Part shown: positions 23,110 to 34,559 of the stretch, piece after piece
How positions within the stretch are numbered: position 1 is the first letter of the stretch
How the letters are laid out: every line of letters begins with the position of its first letter
Source of the DNA: Amblyornis subalaris
Taxonomy: Eukaryota > Chordata > Aves > Passeriformes > Ptilonorhynchidae
Length of the DNA: 64,000 bases
Assembly (NCBI GenBank): GCA_018881555.1
Contig: JACAXG010000076.1
Coordinates: 591,446 to 655,445 of the forward strand
Reading direction: 5' to 3'
Program-made: the position numbers and the translations under genes
The notes under the pieces: generated by a model
Told to the model about the DNA's origin: nothing
The model's database searches: none
The model's input: the letters and a program-made list of their open reading frames with translations, nothing else

Positions 23110-23470
23110 AAAGGACGGTGCTTTTTCCTTTTATAGGCTGCTATTGTGCAAAAGGCAGCATAATGGATAAAAAGNAATTGTTCTGATTTTAATTGCGATC
23201 CACTATTTATAGTTTTGTTCTGTCATCTGAATAATGAGAGGATTTTGTTCCTGCAGCTCGCGCTAAACACGCCGCAGCCGCGTCTACACAGGATGCAGCA
23301 AGCGCCTGGCGTCTCCTCTTGGAAGCACAATCTTGCCTAGCAGAGATGGTCCAAGTAAAGGATGTTAAGCTTGTTAATGAATTAGCCATTTAATTGACAT
23401 AATTAGGGATAATTATTTTCTTTTAATCTATTGCCAATTTTAGGACAATTAAACTAAACAACGGTGAAGC
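23110..23470. promoter_or_regulatory. Candidate conserved non-coding element with MEF2 site
   Basis: A perfect MEF2 consensus CTATTTATAG lies at 23203-23212, next to TTTTAATTGCGATC. The right part, from about 23370, carries GAATTAGCCATTTAATTGAC and further ATTA cores. A short CpG-containing section (23257-23290) lies between. The block is flanked by GC-rich spacer at 23530 and onward. Confidence 0.45.
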
Positions 23471-25069
23471 AGATCACAGAGGGTCCTGTGCAGTCCCAGC
23501 NAACGCTCTTGCCCTAAATGAAATGGTTTAAATATTAGGGATGTGCAGGTGGACGGAGCTGAGGGTGGCTCCTGGCTCGCTTCCCTGGTTCTGATGAGGA
23601 GACAGGACAGCCTGCACCCCTTGCCTCTGGTAATGAGGTCCCTGGTCACTGCAAACAGCTTCTCTGGGATGCGAGGCAGTGGGATGGTCCCCACTGGAGC
23701 CAGGAGACCTTATTCCTGCTGCTGTGACCTCTGCATCCAGGCTGGAGCTGCACTGCACTTTGACAAAGATTAAATTTATAAAGACCTGCTCAGTCAGCTG
23801 GTGCAAAAGCACAGCGATACCTGGATTCACGAGGAACAAAATGCAGAGAAAACTGAAAGCAGGACTGAGGCCAAGCCTGTGTCTGTGCAGAGCAGGAGCA
23901 TCACAAAGGCTGCCAAGTCCCAGGGGGCTCAGGGGCAGACTGCCCTTGGAGGGGGCAGGAGCAGGACCCCATTCCCATGCCTTCCGCTGCTGTACCCTGA
24001 CAAGGGCCTTCAGGAGCAAGGTGTGCCTGGGGGAGCACGAGAGAGGGCCCTGGTGCGAGGACCTGAGCCCGGAGCAGCACGAGGGGGGAGGTTGGCCCTG
24101 GCTTTACACTGCTCAGTGTCACCACTGGGTGCCCAAGCTGGTGCCAGTGCCCTGTGCAGAGTCGGCAGCCACTGTGTTCCTCCTGGCCCGCTGGCCCCAG
24201 CACGGGGCTATGGCCAGCAGGCTCTGTGGGGCTGGGGACTTTCTGCTGCCACACCGAAATATTTGTATTACACGGCAACAATTATTTCTTTCCTGTCGTT
24301 TGTTTATTCTCCTAATAGAAAAAAAAAAAAAGAAACAAAACCAAACCAGGTGATTCCCTACTCCCCCATCCTCTGTCCAAAAAAACCTTGCTCAAAACAG
24401 TAATATTTGAATAACACATGGCCAAATACTTACAGGTTTTTAACAGTAGACTACAGTAGGTAACTGACATGTAAGTCTGACTACAAAATCTGTCTGTAAG
24501 TTGCCCAAAGTTCAGTAGTTCCCCTTTTCCTCCAGTCCTTTCTGAGAAGCATTCTAAGTGGGAGCTAAAAAAAAAAGTATCTAATGAACCTGAAGCATCA
24601 AGGCTGGCTAAAGCCTTCCTCTACCTGCAGTGCTCAGATGCAGCCAAAGGACAGCGTGTGCCCCCGTGGGGATGGGCTGTGGCACGGAAGGGGCAGGGCA
24701 CGGGACTGACTGTCCTGGCTCCAGCACCAACAGAGACCATCACAGGGTATCTGCTGCTGACTCTCACATCCCATGTTTCGAGTGCTGAACTCTGGCTCCC
24801 CATACACCACAGGGCAGGTCCTGGCCCTCATCTTCCACTGCTCCCAAGACCCTTCCACCAGCAGCTCCCAACTCAGGGTGCTGGGAGCATGGGCAGCCAC
24901 AGGACCCACCTTCCCACCTCCCTTTCTGGCTCACACGCCCTGTGGCCCAAATTCCACTGGCCTGCCTGCAGGCAGTGGCCCTGAGGGGCAGGAGTTCTGG
25001 CTGAGCGCAGGGCTTGCCAAGCCCATCTCCCCCAGTGATGCTCACTCTGCTGCACGTGGCACTGCTCGT
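23471..25069. other. GC-rich spacer
   Basis: No supported gene. Open frames up to 224 codons (23679-24353 plus) overlap open frames on the minus strand and run into a poly(A) tract (24319-24331), so they are judged to be chance. No repeat family is recognised. Confidence 0.5.
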
Positions 25070-25200
25070 CACTTCATTATCCTATTAGAGACCCACACAG
25101 CACCTGCTCAATTGGAGCCTCGTGTGCTAGCAATTAATATGTTATGCCCTGATTAATTAGCAGGGTTAATTATGATTGCTGTTGCTTAAACCTATGTAGG
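25070..25200. promoter_or_regulatory. Candidate regulatory element: E-box plus homeodomain cluster
   Basis: Within 80 bp there is an E-box CACCTG at 25101-25106, CAATTAATAT at 25131-25140, GATTAATTAG at 25151-25160 and TTAATTATGATTGC at 25166-25179. Three homeodomain-type cores at short spacing with a bHLH site is a typical neural or mesodermal enhancer arrangement. The inference rests on motifs alone. Confidence 0.4.
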
Positions 25201-26209
25201 GAGAGACGGCATCGTGTTGCTGTGACTTGCAGAGATGAGGATGCACCCCTGGGAATTGGGACCGGCGGGTGTGAGCAGCAGCCATCCCGGTGGGACGCCC
25301 TCACCGGCTCCTGCTGCACTGTGAGCTGGGCAGTCACGTCCCTGCTGGCCCAATTAGCAAGTCCTTCGAGGGTGGCACCTCCCACTCCCTTTGGGAACTG
25401 AACCCCAACAGCTAATCGTGCAGGCACTGAAGGGACCGTGGCTTCCTGTGGGTTTGTTCACATTTTACCCAGTGTAACTTCAAAGNGAGTTATTTACAAA
25501 TACGAGCGCAATCACCAGACTGGTACCAACCCTGACCTCGACAGATACTCAGGGCTTTCCCTGTGCTCAGGAGTTGCTGGCCAGTTTTCCCTGGGCATCG
25601 GTGCCCAGAGCCACGTGCAGCTCCAGCTCAGTCGGAGAGTGCTGGGCAAGGGCAGCACAGCCACGGGCCCAGGGGCTCCTCAGGAGGGATTCCTCAGCTC
25701 CACAGTCACAAAAGCCGGCTGACAACCACAGAGCAGGCTCCAATCTGGCACACAGCTGAGCATCTCCCATTTCCCATTAAGGTTTTGATTTGTCTGTGCA
25801 TGAAATAGTGAGACTTGGGGTCTTTTTGGCAGTTGTGAGTGAGAGATGACCACCCTTCTCATTGACTTATCCCTTTGAAGCTATCATCACTCATTTCTCT
25901 TGGGAAGAGAATGTGAAGCACTGGTAAATAATATAGGGTTGTGTATTTCTTTATCTCCCATAGTGTGTTGTCTCCTACATGCTGTTCTGTTCTAACAACA
26001 TCCATCAAGACAAATGCATACCTGAGAACAGCCTCCCTCAAACCTCAGAAATCTGTTTCTGAGGTCACCAACTATACAGAAAAGACAAAGAAGAAACAAG
26101 AAGGAAATTGCACAAACAATTAAACAATTTTTTTCCAGAGACAGCGAGGACTCCCCTTGTCTGCACAAGGCAAGCACCAAAATAAGAATGCCACATCTCA
26201 AACACAAGG
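25201..26209. other. No recognisable feature
   Basis: GC-rich to about 25740, then AT-richer. Chance open frames only. Confidence 0.45.
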
Positions 26210-26960
26210 CAATCTATTATTCTCAGAGCAGTAACATGATACATTATCAGCCACCTTATCCTAGCAAAATGTATCATTACCTGCACTTTCTGCACTTTCC
26301 AGATCAATCCACTTTAAAAATGTAGTAATATAGAAGGGTATTAGGTACTAGAAAACTCATTATGAAAATGGCGCACTCAAATTCTTTAAAGGTGATATTT
26401 CATAAAATATACTATGCCTAGCTCTTGGCTCAATCATTCTTTTTAATAGCTCCATAGCAGCCAGAAAATAAAGTATTCATGAAGATTGAAGAAGATGATC
26501 CCATGAACTTCAATTTAATTGGTGCAAATTAAAACGATCCATCTTTTCACGCTGCCCGTCTATCTCCAATCATCAGTGCACTGCACGTCCAGCACCCTGA
26601 TTACAATTATCTTTTAATAGGAAAACTTGTCACTTTTTGTGTGATTTACATAAGCTTGCACAAACTTACTGGTATCATTTAGGGTTGGAATGTATGATTT
26701 TTTTTTTCCATTCAAGTCCCTGATATAGTTGGGAGGGGGGGGGCCCAGAGGTGAGGTGAGTTCTTGGCGGGGGGCTCATTTACTGCATTTAAAGCCTGGA
26801 CTTGTACAAGAAGAACGCCAGAATGAAGCCTTCAATACATCTTCATCCAGCAGACCTCCCCCCAAAGAAGTGCTAATGCAGCCAGATTTCATGGTGTCTT
26901 TGCAATGACCATTGCAATTACAATACAAAAACCTAGATGACATTTTGACTTTTAATTAGG
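26210..26960. promoter_or_regulatory. Candidate conserved non-coding element, long
   Basis: About 750 bp of AT-rich, non-transposon sequence with high complexity. It includes CAATTTAATTGGTGCAAATT near 26511, CTGATTACAATTATC near 26598 and TGCAATTACAATAC near 26912. The continuity, size and motif density make it one of the strongest enhancer candidates of the window. A run of nine G bases at 26735-26743 splits it into two parts. Confidence 0.4.
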
Positions 26961-28399
26961 AGGGAAATGATGCTGGTCCCCGCTGATGGCTCTCTCTCTC
27001 CCTCCGACTGCTCCTAGCACTCCCATCCTGAGAAGGTACCCTGCAGGGTTTAATAAGCCATCAAATCATAGTGGTGTGGGACGTATTCTCAAGAGTTCAA
27101 ATAACATTACCATAAATGTATGTTTACTGTTCCTGCCCTAGTGTCTGGGATCTAGCTGAGGGCCCTCCAGCCAGCAGCAGCACAAAGCACCCACAGTATT
27201 AATTATTGTTACTATCATTATTACTATTTTCTTTGTGATGACCACAATCCAATGGCAATGATGCTGCAGGATGATTCATTGCCTGAAGCCATTTATGTAT
27301 AATACGTTCTGATTTTTTTTCCTTATCTTTGAAAGGCAACCCTCCTTATCACAGATGGCTTCTATCCCTTAAGATGTTGAGAGATTTAGCTCTGTCTTCT
27401 GAGGCTGGGTTTTCCTATGCATGGAAATAATGAGCATGGTTTAGCTGCTGTCCATGTGTTCCCTGATAGCATTCACCCAGAAGGAGAGCATGGGAACCTG
27501 CAGAGCAGCCTGTGCCTTCCCCAAGATCCCACCAAACCCGCTTACACCTCCGCAGAAGCACATGGGGGAGCAGTTTTTAATAAGCTGTAATTTCCAGCTC
27601 CCTCTGCTCTCCAGCGCCGGCAGTGGCTGCGGCCGCCTCACTGAGGCCCNCGTGGAGGTCATCAGCCTGTGAGTATTAAACTTTTTAGCACATCCACTGC
27701 AGAGCAATTTTTAGGACTCCTCTGCTGGCAGAGTTCAAATGAAACTCATGGCTGATCTCATTAAGCACTTGTCTCATTTTGGTGCATGAATATTAAACAG
27801 GAACATGTGTGAGCAGGACGCTGCAGAAAGAACATTTTTCCTCTCAGCAGCGCTTGGCGCAGCTGCCGGCGTGGCCGGACTGGTGTCCCGGGGGCCCAGC
27901 CCTGCCTCCCACGGTGCTGGGGCAGCGGCTCCAGAGCTGCTGCCCGCGGGCAGATGTTCACNGTGCCCCGAGCTGCTGGCGGAAGAGGAGGGTGGACAGT
28001 GTGAGGGCTGCAGTCCTGGGATGAAGGGTATTTCGGAGGGTGTGCCATGGCAGAAGAACCCCCCACACCTTCCCTGCACCAGGGGCCAGTGCTGAGGGTG
28101 AGGGCAGGGGCAGCTCAGTGAGCGATGACCATGGGGCACTGGCAACGGAGGCAGCCCAGCCCCCCTTCTGCCGCACCTCAGGTGTCCCTCCACTGCTGCC
28201 GAGGCAGCTCCCCAGAGCTCTCCCCATCAGTCTTTTGTCACAGCAAACACTACCGGTCACTGTGACCCAAATAAACTCCAATCCACTTGATCTATCAGGG
28301 AAACGTGCAGCGCTGACCTGCCATAAATCCCCGGGGCGGCAGGAGCGGCGCTCACACCTAGTCCCTCCGGGCCCCGGCCAGCCGCCCACCTGCCGCGCT
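26961..28399. other. Spacer with an exon-like segment at 27615-27668
   Basis: AT-rich up to about 27420, GC-rich after 27490. The only object of note is a plus-strand segment between a strong acceptor (pyrimidine tract ending CTCTCCAG at 27614) and a donor GTGAGT at 27669; it is described among the findings and not called a gene. Confidence 0.35.
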
Positions 28400-30689
28400 G
28401 CCCGGTAAGCAGGTAATCATGAGCTGCCACAGAAAGGTGACCCATTACCGTGATGGATTTGGTGTGAAAAACAAACGGACTGAGACCTGCGGATTCCTGT
28501 CCTTACTGCACCTTGGCCTTTTGTTCTGTCATATCAATATCTGCACGGGGCCTCATTACACGCCGCTCCCGGGCCCGACGGGAGCGCAGGGTCAGCGCCG
28601 CGCTCGCTGCCACGGCAAAGCTCACCCGGACACGCTGCCCGCTCCGCCAGCGGACACTGCCCAGGACCCTGCTCAGCAGTACACTTACTGCACTTGCTCT
28701 TCCCTCTCCGGGTGACGCTCAGCCCTCTCAATGCTGAATGGGCTTAGTCGCACCAGCACCTGCCAAGCAGCTGCTGGGACTGAACTGCACCCCAAACGCA
28801 GCACGGCCCAACCACCCCAGCCGTGGTCACTGCGGCACCCCAGGAGTTGCTGCAGCTGGGAGAGAGAGGTGTGGGGACGTCTGCCATCACCACAGGGAGC
28901 AGAAGGAGGAGGAGAAGGGAGAGCGGGCAGAGCTGACCTTGAGGCTGCCTGAGATTGACCCTGAAGCAGCAAGATTCTCCATTCTGTTCACAGGCACTGT
29001 CATTTCTCACCTTGCAGCAAGCGCTCTCCTTGCCCATTTATCATCACAAATGTTTCTATTTAGGCTTATTTGTTTGTACAGTTAAGCCCTGTTACATTTA
29101 CACCAAGAAGAAGGACAAATTGTGATTTTATCCAATGTTAGATCATATCACTCCTTGCTACAACTTTCACGGCATTAATAAGGATAAAGGGAGACTTTGG
29201 AGAAATCCAATAATACAGCACATGTGATAACAGCCCAGCCAAGTGCTCTGGGGAGGGAGTGAATTCCACAGTGGAGCCACGGCTGTGGCTGCTCCTTTGT
29301 GCCCATCTTGTCTTGTTTCCCCAGGAAGGAATTTCTGCACTGGCTGAATGTGGCAAACACAATTCCAGCGATGAGGTCTTGCTCATTATGGAGCATTAGT
29401 CTGCCCACTGGAACCTTTCATTCCCTGAACAATATGTTGCTCTCACACAAAACACCAGATGCCTGTAGAGTTCCCAGCTCTTCCCACCAGCACTCACCAG
29501 GTACAGTTGGGCTTTTTTCTTTTTCTTGAAAGACAAAAGTGGTCGCAGAAACATGCCAAAACAATGGCAAGTTTGGGAAAGCAGAGCACAAAATGATGGA
29601 GAGCAGAACCCAGCAATCAGAAATGCCAGGATGCACTGGAGTGCCTGGAAAGAGGCCACTGCCCAGAGCCCTGGGCATCCCCAGGAACTCCCAGCACCCA
29701 CTGCCGTCAGGCAAAGCTCTGCAGCTGCCTGTGCTTTGACCTTGCATTAGTCCTGACATGGAAGGGACCAGAAAGCACCTCTGCAGATGTGTCCGTTTGT
29801 TCATACTGGGAGCATCTTCACTGGCACCTCTGTGCTTCTCAGTGTCCACCTGAAGCTGCTCCCGGCCCAGGAGAGCTCGCTGCCTTCCCATGGCAGTGTC
29901 AGGAGCAGCAGAGTCAGACACCAGCCCCCACACGCACATCAGCCCGAACTCCGTCTAACAGAAGTCTCCCTGGGGACTGGCACCTTTTCCCAGTGGGAAC
30001 ACCCAGTGGGTGCAAATCTGTACGAAAAACCCCCTTCCCAGCTGCTGTGCCGGGACAAGTGTTTGCTCAGGCTTGGGTCAGTCAGGGGACCTGCCGGGGC
30101 TGTGCCACAGGCTTCCCCTGCTCCCCTCAGCAAAGGGCCAGGCAGCAGTGCCGGGTGGGGGGCAGCCAGCCAGGGGTCCCCTCTTGGGAGGGTGGCCACC
30201 CTGGGGTCCCTCCTGCAGGAGGCCAAGCGGGGTGCCCTCCGTGGCGGCGGTGCCAGAGCGCGCTGCCGGCTGCGCCTGCTGGCGTTGGCCTGCGAGCTCC
30301 TGCCTCAAACCAATCATCATTTACGTTATCCTCACAGCCGAGGGCACGGACCTTCAATCATTCTTCCTAGTTAGACACAATCATCAGCCAGATTTGTCTT
30401 GTTTAGCTGAAATGCATACACAGTAACTACACAGCCCTGCGGATCCTCCGTGGATGGTTTGCTAATCCTGCTTGCCGAGCACTCTCCGTCCCTGCTTGGA
30501 TTTTAAAGGGCCAGTTTTGGCTCGAGGGCAGCTCTCCTCCACGCCAACTCGCTTTCTAAGAACACGGCTGCTGCTTCGGAGCAGATCCAGACATTTCCAG
30601 GAGCAGGGGACTGTGCCAGCCCTGGGCAGAGCTCAGGCCAAGCAACCTGTGCTTGCACAATGCTCATTCCTTACCGNGGATTCCAAAGC
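28400..30689. other. GC-mixed spacer
   Basis: No supported gene. A CpG-containing patch lies at 28555-28640 and an AT-richer stretch at 29020-29220. Open frames near 195 codons at 29787-30374 exist in two plus frames and on the minus strand at once, which argues against coding. Confidence 0.45.
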
Positions 30690-30850
30690 AGCACCGCGGG
30701 GCGCGGGAGGCTCCGCAGCCGCGGGCGGTGGAGGCTGAGCGGGCGAGAGCCGGGGCCGTGCCCCGGGCTGGGGACGGTCCCTGCGAGGGGCTGCGCGGGG
30801 CGCTGGGTCGGCTCTGGCTGCTCAGGACTCTCCTTGGTGACCGCGGGTCC
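30690..30850. promoter_or_regulatory. Small CpG-rich patch
   Basis: A run of about 160 bp is very rich in CpG (for example GCACCGCGGGGCGCGGGAGG at its start). It is too short for a classical CpG island. It may be an orphan island or an unmethylated element. Confidence 0.3.
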
Positions 30851-31009
30851 TGCTCTCCCTGGGCACTTGCACCTTACACCCATCCTCATCCTGCTCTGCT
30901 CCTGATCCCGACGGCCCTGCCAGAGCCCACCCCGCTGCGGGGTACGGTGGGTGCAGCCCCCGCTGTTCACCGCCGCCACGGCTCCTTTTCAACACACATA
31001 TATTTTCTA

Positions 31010-31420
31010 TTTTTTTTTATGATCAGCTGAAGATTTCTTTTTGCATCTGCCAAGGAACTATTTTCACAAATAAGTATGTAAATCCTCTGTAAATGTATGC
31101 TAATTACTTATTTTAATTACAATGTAAATAAGTAATTACTGAATAATTTTAAAGTATTTACATGGGGTTGTGTGATTTAAAAGCTAACTTGTTGGAAGTA
31201 TAAAAACTATAAATTTTACGGTAATTATGCCACAATTTATACACTGTGGCCAAATACAATTTCCATGTGCTTCGTAAGAGATAAATAAATACGTGATTCC
31301 CCAGTAGTTACTGCAGAAGAACAAAACCATCGCATGGCGATTTTTTCTCTTTTGTGTGAAAAATGCCCATACACCAAACCCATTTCGAGTCAAGAATTTT
31401 CACAAGGATGACAAACATTC
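31010..31420. promoter_or_regulatory. Candidate conserved non-coding element with large palindrome
   Basis: An AT-rich block with TGATCAGCTG near 31020 and many ATTA cores. Its core is a perfect 13-bp inverted repeat, TAATTACTTATTT (31101-31113) and AAATAAGTAATTA (31126-31138), with a 12-base spacer. Each arm holds a TAATTA homeodomain core, so the element presents two cores in mirror orientation. GGTAATTATGCC near 31220 adds another. Confidence 0.45.
31101..31138. repeat. Perfect inverted repeat, 13-bp arms
   Basis: TAATTACTTATTT and AAATAAGTAATTA are exact reverse complements around TAATTACAATGT. It may be a paired homeodomain-binding site or an AT-rich cruciform-prone sequence. Confidence 0.95.
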
Positions 31421-31689
31421 ATCCGTGTGATCTGAGGAAGTTCTGAAGGAGAAGAAGAAGGGAGGATTCTGAAGGAGGTTGCTACAAGGGGTGGAAAGGT
31501 AAAAGGAGGAAAAATGGCATAAGGGCCTCTGGCTCTGCCAAACATTTCTGCCAGGTCGTGGGGTTCTGTGCCATGCCCAGGCTGTGGGTGCAGGGCTCCA
31601 GGGACCCCCCAGCCCTGGTCCCAGCTGCTGTGCTGCAGCTTCCTGCAAACGCTGATGTGGGAGCAGAGCTCGGCAGGAAATTGGCAATC
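31421..31689. other. Spacer, exon-like end at 31639-31694
   Basis: Purine-rich at 31435-31520, GC-rich after. A CTGCAG acceptor at 31638 and an AAAG/GTGAGT donor at 31694/31695 frame 56 bp; this is discussed among the findings. Confidence 0.3.
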
Positions 31690-32080
31690 AAAAGGTGAGT
31701 TTATAAACAGTTAAATTATATTTCCTGTGGGGTATTTTTTTATTAATTTCATTGCAATAATACATTAAACACCAGCACTGTGAAAATTAGTGTTAATGAA
31801 CATTAAATGTGTTGGACAATTTAAATGGTGTGTATATATCACGTCTCTTATTATTGGGATTGGCCCAGTGGTAATATCCTTTTATCGATCCTCTGCCTTT
31901 CTCCTTGGCTCCGTCCCTGTGGAAGTGGCCATGAAGGACACTGTAAGCACAGAGCTATCAGAGACATAATCTTTTAGCACTTTAANAACACTGCAAGCAG
32001 CCATCACCCAGCAGCCCTTAATAACTGTCTCCGTCAGCTCTTTAGAATTTGCAGATTACAGAGTCCTAAATCTTCCCTGA
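31690..32080. promoter_or_regulatory. Candidate conserved non-coding element
   Basis: AT-rich, transposon-free block with TTATTAATTTCATTGCAATA near 31740 and TGTTAATGAACATTAA near 31790. It borders the CpG island at 32080-32500 and might act with it. Confidence 0.3.
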
Positions 32081-32500
32081 AAAGGCCGGGTGCATGAGTG
32101 AGCTACCTGGCGTGCTCCCGCACCTCCCTCGCCGGGCGGGGTCCGCACACACCGCCTCCTCCCAAAATAGCTCCCGCGCAGCCTATTTAGAGCCGGGAGG
32201 ACACAGGGATCTATATATGGATTTTGTGTTGCGGCGTGCGGGCTCTGCCCGTGCCCGCGCCTGCAGCTCAGCTCCACGAGCTGCCGCTAATGAGGTTTGC
32301 TCCGGAACGCAGATCCGGGAGAGCAGCGTGGGCGGGAGGGCTGCTGCCGCCGCCGCCTCGTTACGGCGAAAGACGGATTTCTGGGTGGCAGGAGCAGGCG
32401 TGCGGCATTCCCTGTTCCGCGTGTCCCTGCTGCCGCTGAGGCACCTGAACTGGCGCCGGGGCATCGCCGCCCCTCGCATCCCGTGGCTCTGGCTGTAATC
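32080..32500 (+). promoter_or_regulatory. CpG island with TATA/CArG-like cluster, candidate promoter
   Basis: About 420 bp with dense CpG (close to 40 by eye). Near its left edge are three AT-cored words close to the SRF CArG consensus CC(A/T)6GG: CCAAAATAGC at 32162-32171, CCTATTTAGA at 32182-32191 and CTATATATGG at 32211-32220. The last also reads as a TATA box, which would place a plus-strand start near 32245. No first-exon donor is clear downstream, and the open frame of 134 codons at 32094-32498 coexists with open frames on the minus strand. A promoter of an unannotated or non-coding transcript is possible; an orphan CpG island is the alternative. Confidence 0.4.
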
Positions 32501-32647
32501 CCAGCACTTCCCCGGACAAACTGCACGTCGTCGATGTCACGTCAGTCCCCAAGTCAGAGGCCTTCAAAATCCTGCAAGCCCTGGGTCCCGCATAAGCACC
32601 TGCCACAGCCGTGGCCAGGCGTGCACAGAACCTGTGCGGGTTTGGAG

Positions 32648-32850
32648 CAATAGTGGTGAGGCCCTGGCACAGGTTGCCCAGAGAAGCTGTGGCATNCCTG
32701 GAAGTGTCCAAGGCCAGGTTGGACAGGGCTTGGAGCAACCTGGTCTCGTGGAAGGTGTCTCTGCCCAGGGCAGGGGTGTGAAATGAGATCACATTTAAGG
32801 TCCTTCCAATCCAAACCAGTCTGTGATTCAATGATTCTGTGATTCAATAT
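32648..32850 (+). mobile_element. CR1 LINE 3' end, plus strand
   Basis: The segment follows the CR1 3' region closely: GTGGTGAGGCCCTGGCACAG, then the TTGCCCAGAGAAGCTGTGG and GGACAGGGCTTGGAGCAACC blocks, and ends with two copies of the GATTC(A/T)(A/G)TG-type terminal repeat at about 32821-32848. It is 5'-truncated. Divergence is moderate, so it is a younger copy than those at 3740 and 20820. One ambiguous base lies inside at 32696. Confidence 0.95.
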
Positions 32851-33799
32851 AAACCCAGAGCCTTGCCCCGGGCTCTGAGGGCTCAGCCTCAGGGCTCTGT
32901 ACATGCTCAAAGATTTTCCTTCCAGCCAGCAGGCAGTGGGTGACCCTGGATCAGGCACATCCGGCACTGAGAGCAGAATTATGAATTTCCTCAGCAGTGT
33001 AACACCAGAGCTTCACAAATGCAGGTTAAGCCACCTGCACACTCTTGCTGCAGGGACGTGCTAATATCCCCATTGGGGAACCGAGATATTTTTATGCCTC
33101 TGCACTCATCTTACATCTGAGTTTCACTAATAACTAGATTTATGCAGTGGCACAGCTTTAAAAGAACAGGTTAAGGGGAAAATTGATCTGTATTCAGGAA
33201 TGCCAAGTACCTGGATTAAGATGCTTTTTCTCTCCCAGAACATTCAGCATTTCCATAGCCTTGCACATGTTCCAGGCACGGGCCCCACTTCATTGCTTTC
33301 CTGGTGGGTTATATAGCTATTCCAAAGGATTTTAAAAAATTAATGATCAAATGGCTGTGAGATCTGTGGGATGTGAGATGCCTCCATCCACCAACATCTC
33401 TCCACAGCTGGAATTAGTTTCACTGCAAAATGCACTGGACTATGAGCAAAGACAGAGTCTGAAAGCAGTTCCTACTGAACTCTGGCAGGTTTTCAGAGAA
33501 CTTGTGAAATGTCCTTTCTGAAGTCTGGGCGAGACTCTTTCAAGCCTTTTGTCTGGAATATGAAGGAGCGCAGTAGGTGCTTTGAGTAGGTTGTTACAAA
33601 AATTGCTGACATAACAGTGTATCTCTGCTCCAAGCCTGTCCGCTGATATGGAATTCCTAAAATTATATCTCTGGCTCTCGGTGCATTATCTGCTTGTTCA
33701 GGGCTCTGTAAAGGACTTACGTGGGGGAAGCTCCAGCCAACCCTGCCCAGGAACGGCTGCAGGGCTGGGGGTTGCAGCCACTGCCTGGCAGCACAGGCG
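32851..33799. other. No recognisable feature
   Basis: Mixed composition; AT-rich patches at 33060-33200 and 33300-33350. No gene or repeat can be supported. Confidence 0.45.
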
Positions 33800-34490
33800 G
33801 CATTTTAATTGTATTTTTTCTATATTTCTGCTTTATAAAGAATTCAATTTGGTTTATTGTTTGCGATTCATATCCAACATTGCAGAGTAAATTTAATACA
33901 CAGTGGTTACACTTGAAAGTGGTCTAGTTAATAAAATGCATAAAAATAAATAGGAAAATCAATGCTTTTGTTAATATTCTGTCATTTTTACACATTTTAA
34001 AATTCATAGCAGCTCTAAGAGCACAGCATGAGTGTAGTGGGCTCTGGTTTGGTAAAAAACTGAAGATGCTGAGCAGACAAACATATTCTTCGAAAGTGAG
34101 ATTAGAGTTGGGCCACTGTCTTGGGGAAAAAATGGAATTTTTGATGGTATTAGCCTGTCTGTGGCTTTGCAGTTTGCATTTCTTCTGTTCACAGAGAGGA
34201 AAAATATNTTCTGTCAGAATAATATGGTGAAAATTAAAAGTGAATAAACCAAAAAATTTGGCTTGTGGAAATCTACCCTGCACACAGTTAAGGTTCCACC
34301 TCTAGAATTCATGCAATTAGAGAGGTAACTGTCCTCCCGTATCTGCAAACACAGAGATCCACAATAAGACAGAAGCTGGAGGAGGAAATTCCATTTTCTT
34401 TGTGACTTTTTAAACCACACAGTGTTAACAGCCACATGGAAAATCTTTCTCATTAACACCTAGGGCTCAGGGGAAATGTTGTCGACGAAC
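33800..34490. promoter_or_regulatory. AT-rich block, weak enhancer candidate
   Basis: AT-rich, non-transposon DNA with open frames on the minus strand that are likely chance. ATTA cores are frequent (for example TCTAGTTAATAAAATGC near 33924) but no distinct cluster stands out. Confidence 0.2.
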
Positions 34491-34559
34491 GCCTTATTGC
34501 ATATAACCCCAAACCCTTTAGGACCTTGAGACGCTCAGACGAACTGGAGTAATGACCTG

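Noticed and set aside
23146..23200. Possible third copy of the duplicated element, sharing GGCAGCATAAT with 34769
   Set aside because: Only an 11-14-base word is shared; the following landmarks are not in order, so AT-rich chance similarity is sufficient.
23679..24353. 224-codon open frame, plus strand
   Set aside because: It runs into a 13-base poly(A) tract translated as polylysine and overlaps open frames on both strands.
29787..30374. Two plus-strand frames of about 195 codons
   Set aside because: Two plus frames and minus frames are open at once; compositional stop depletion explains them.
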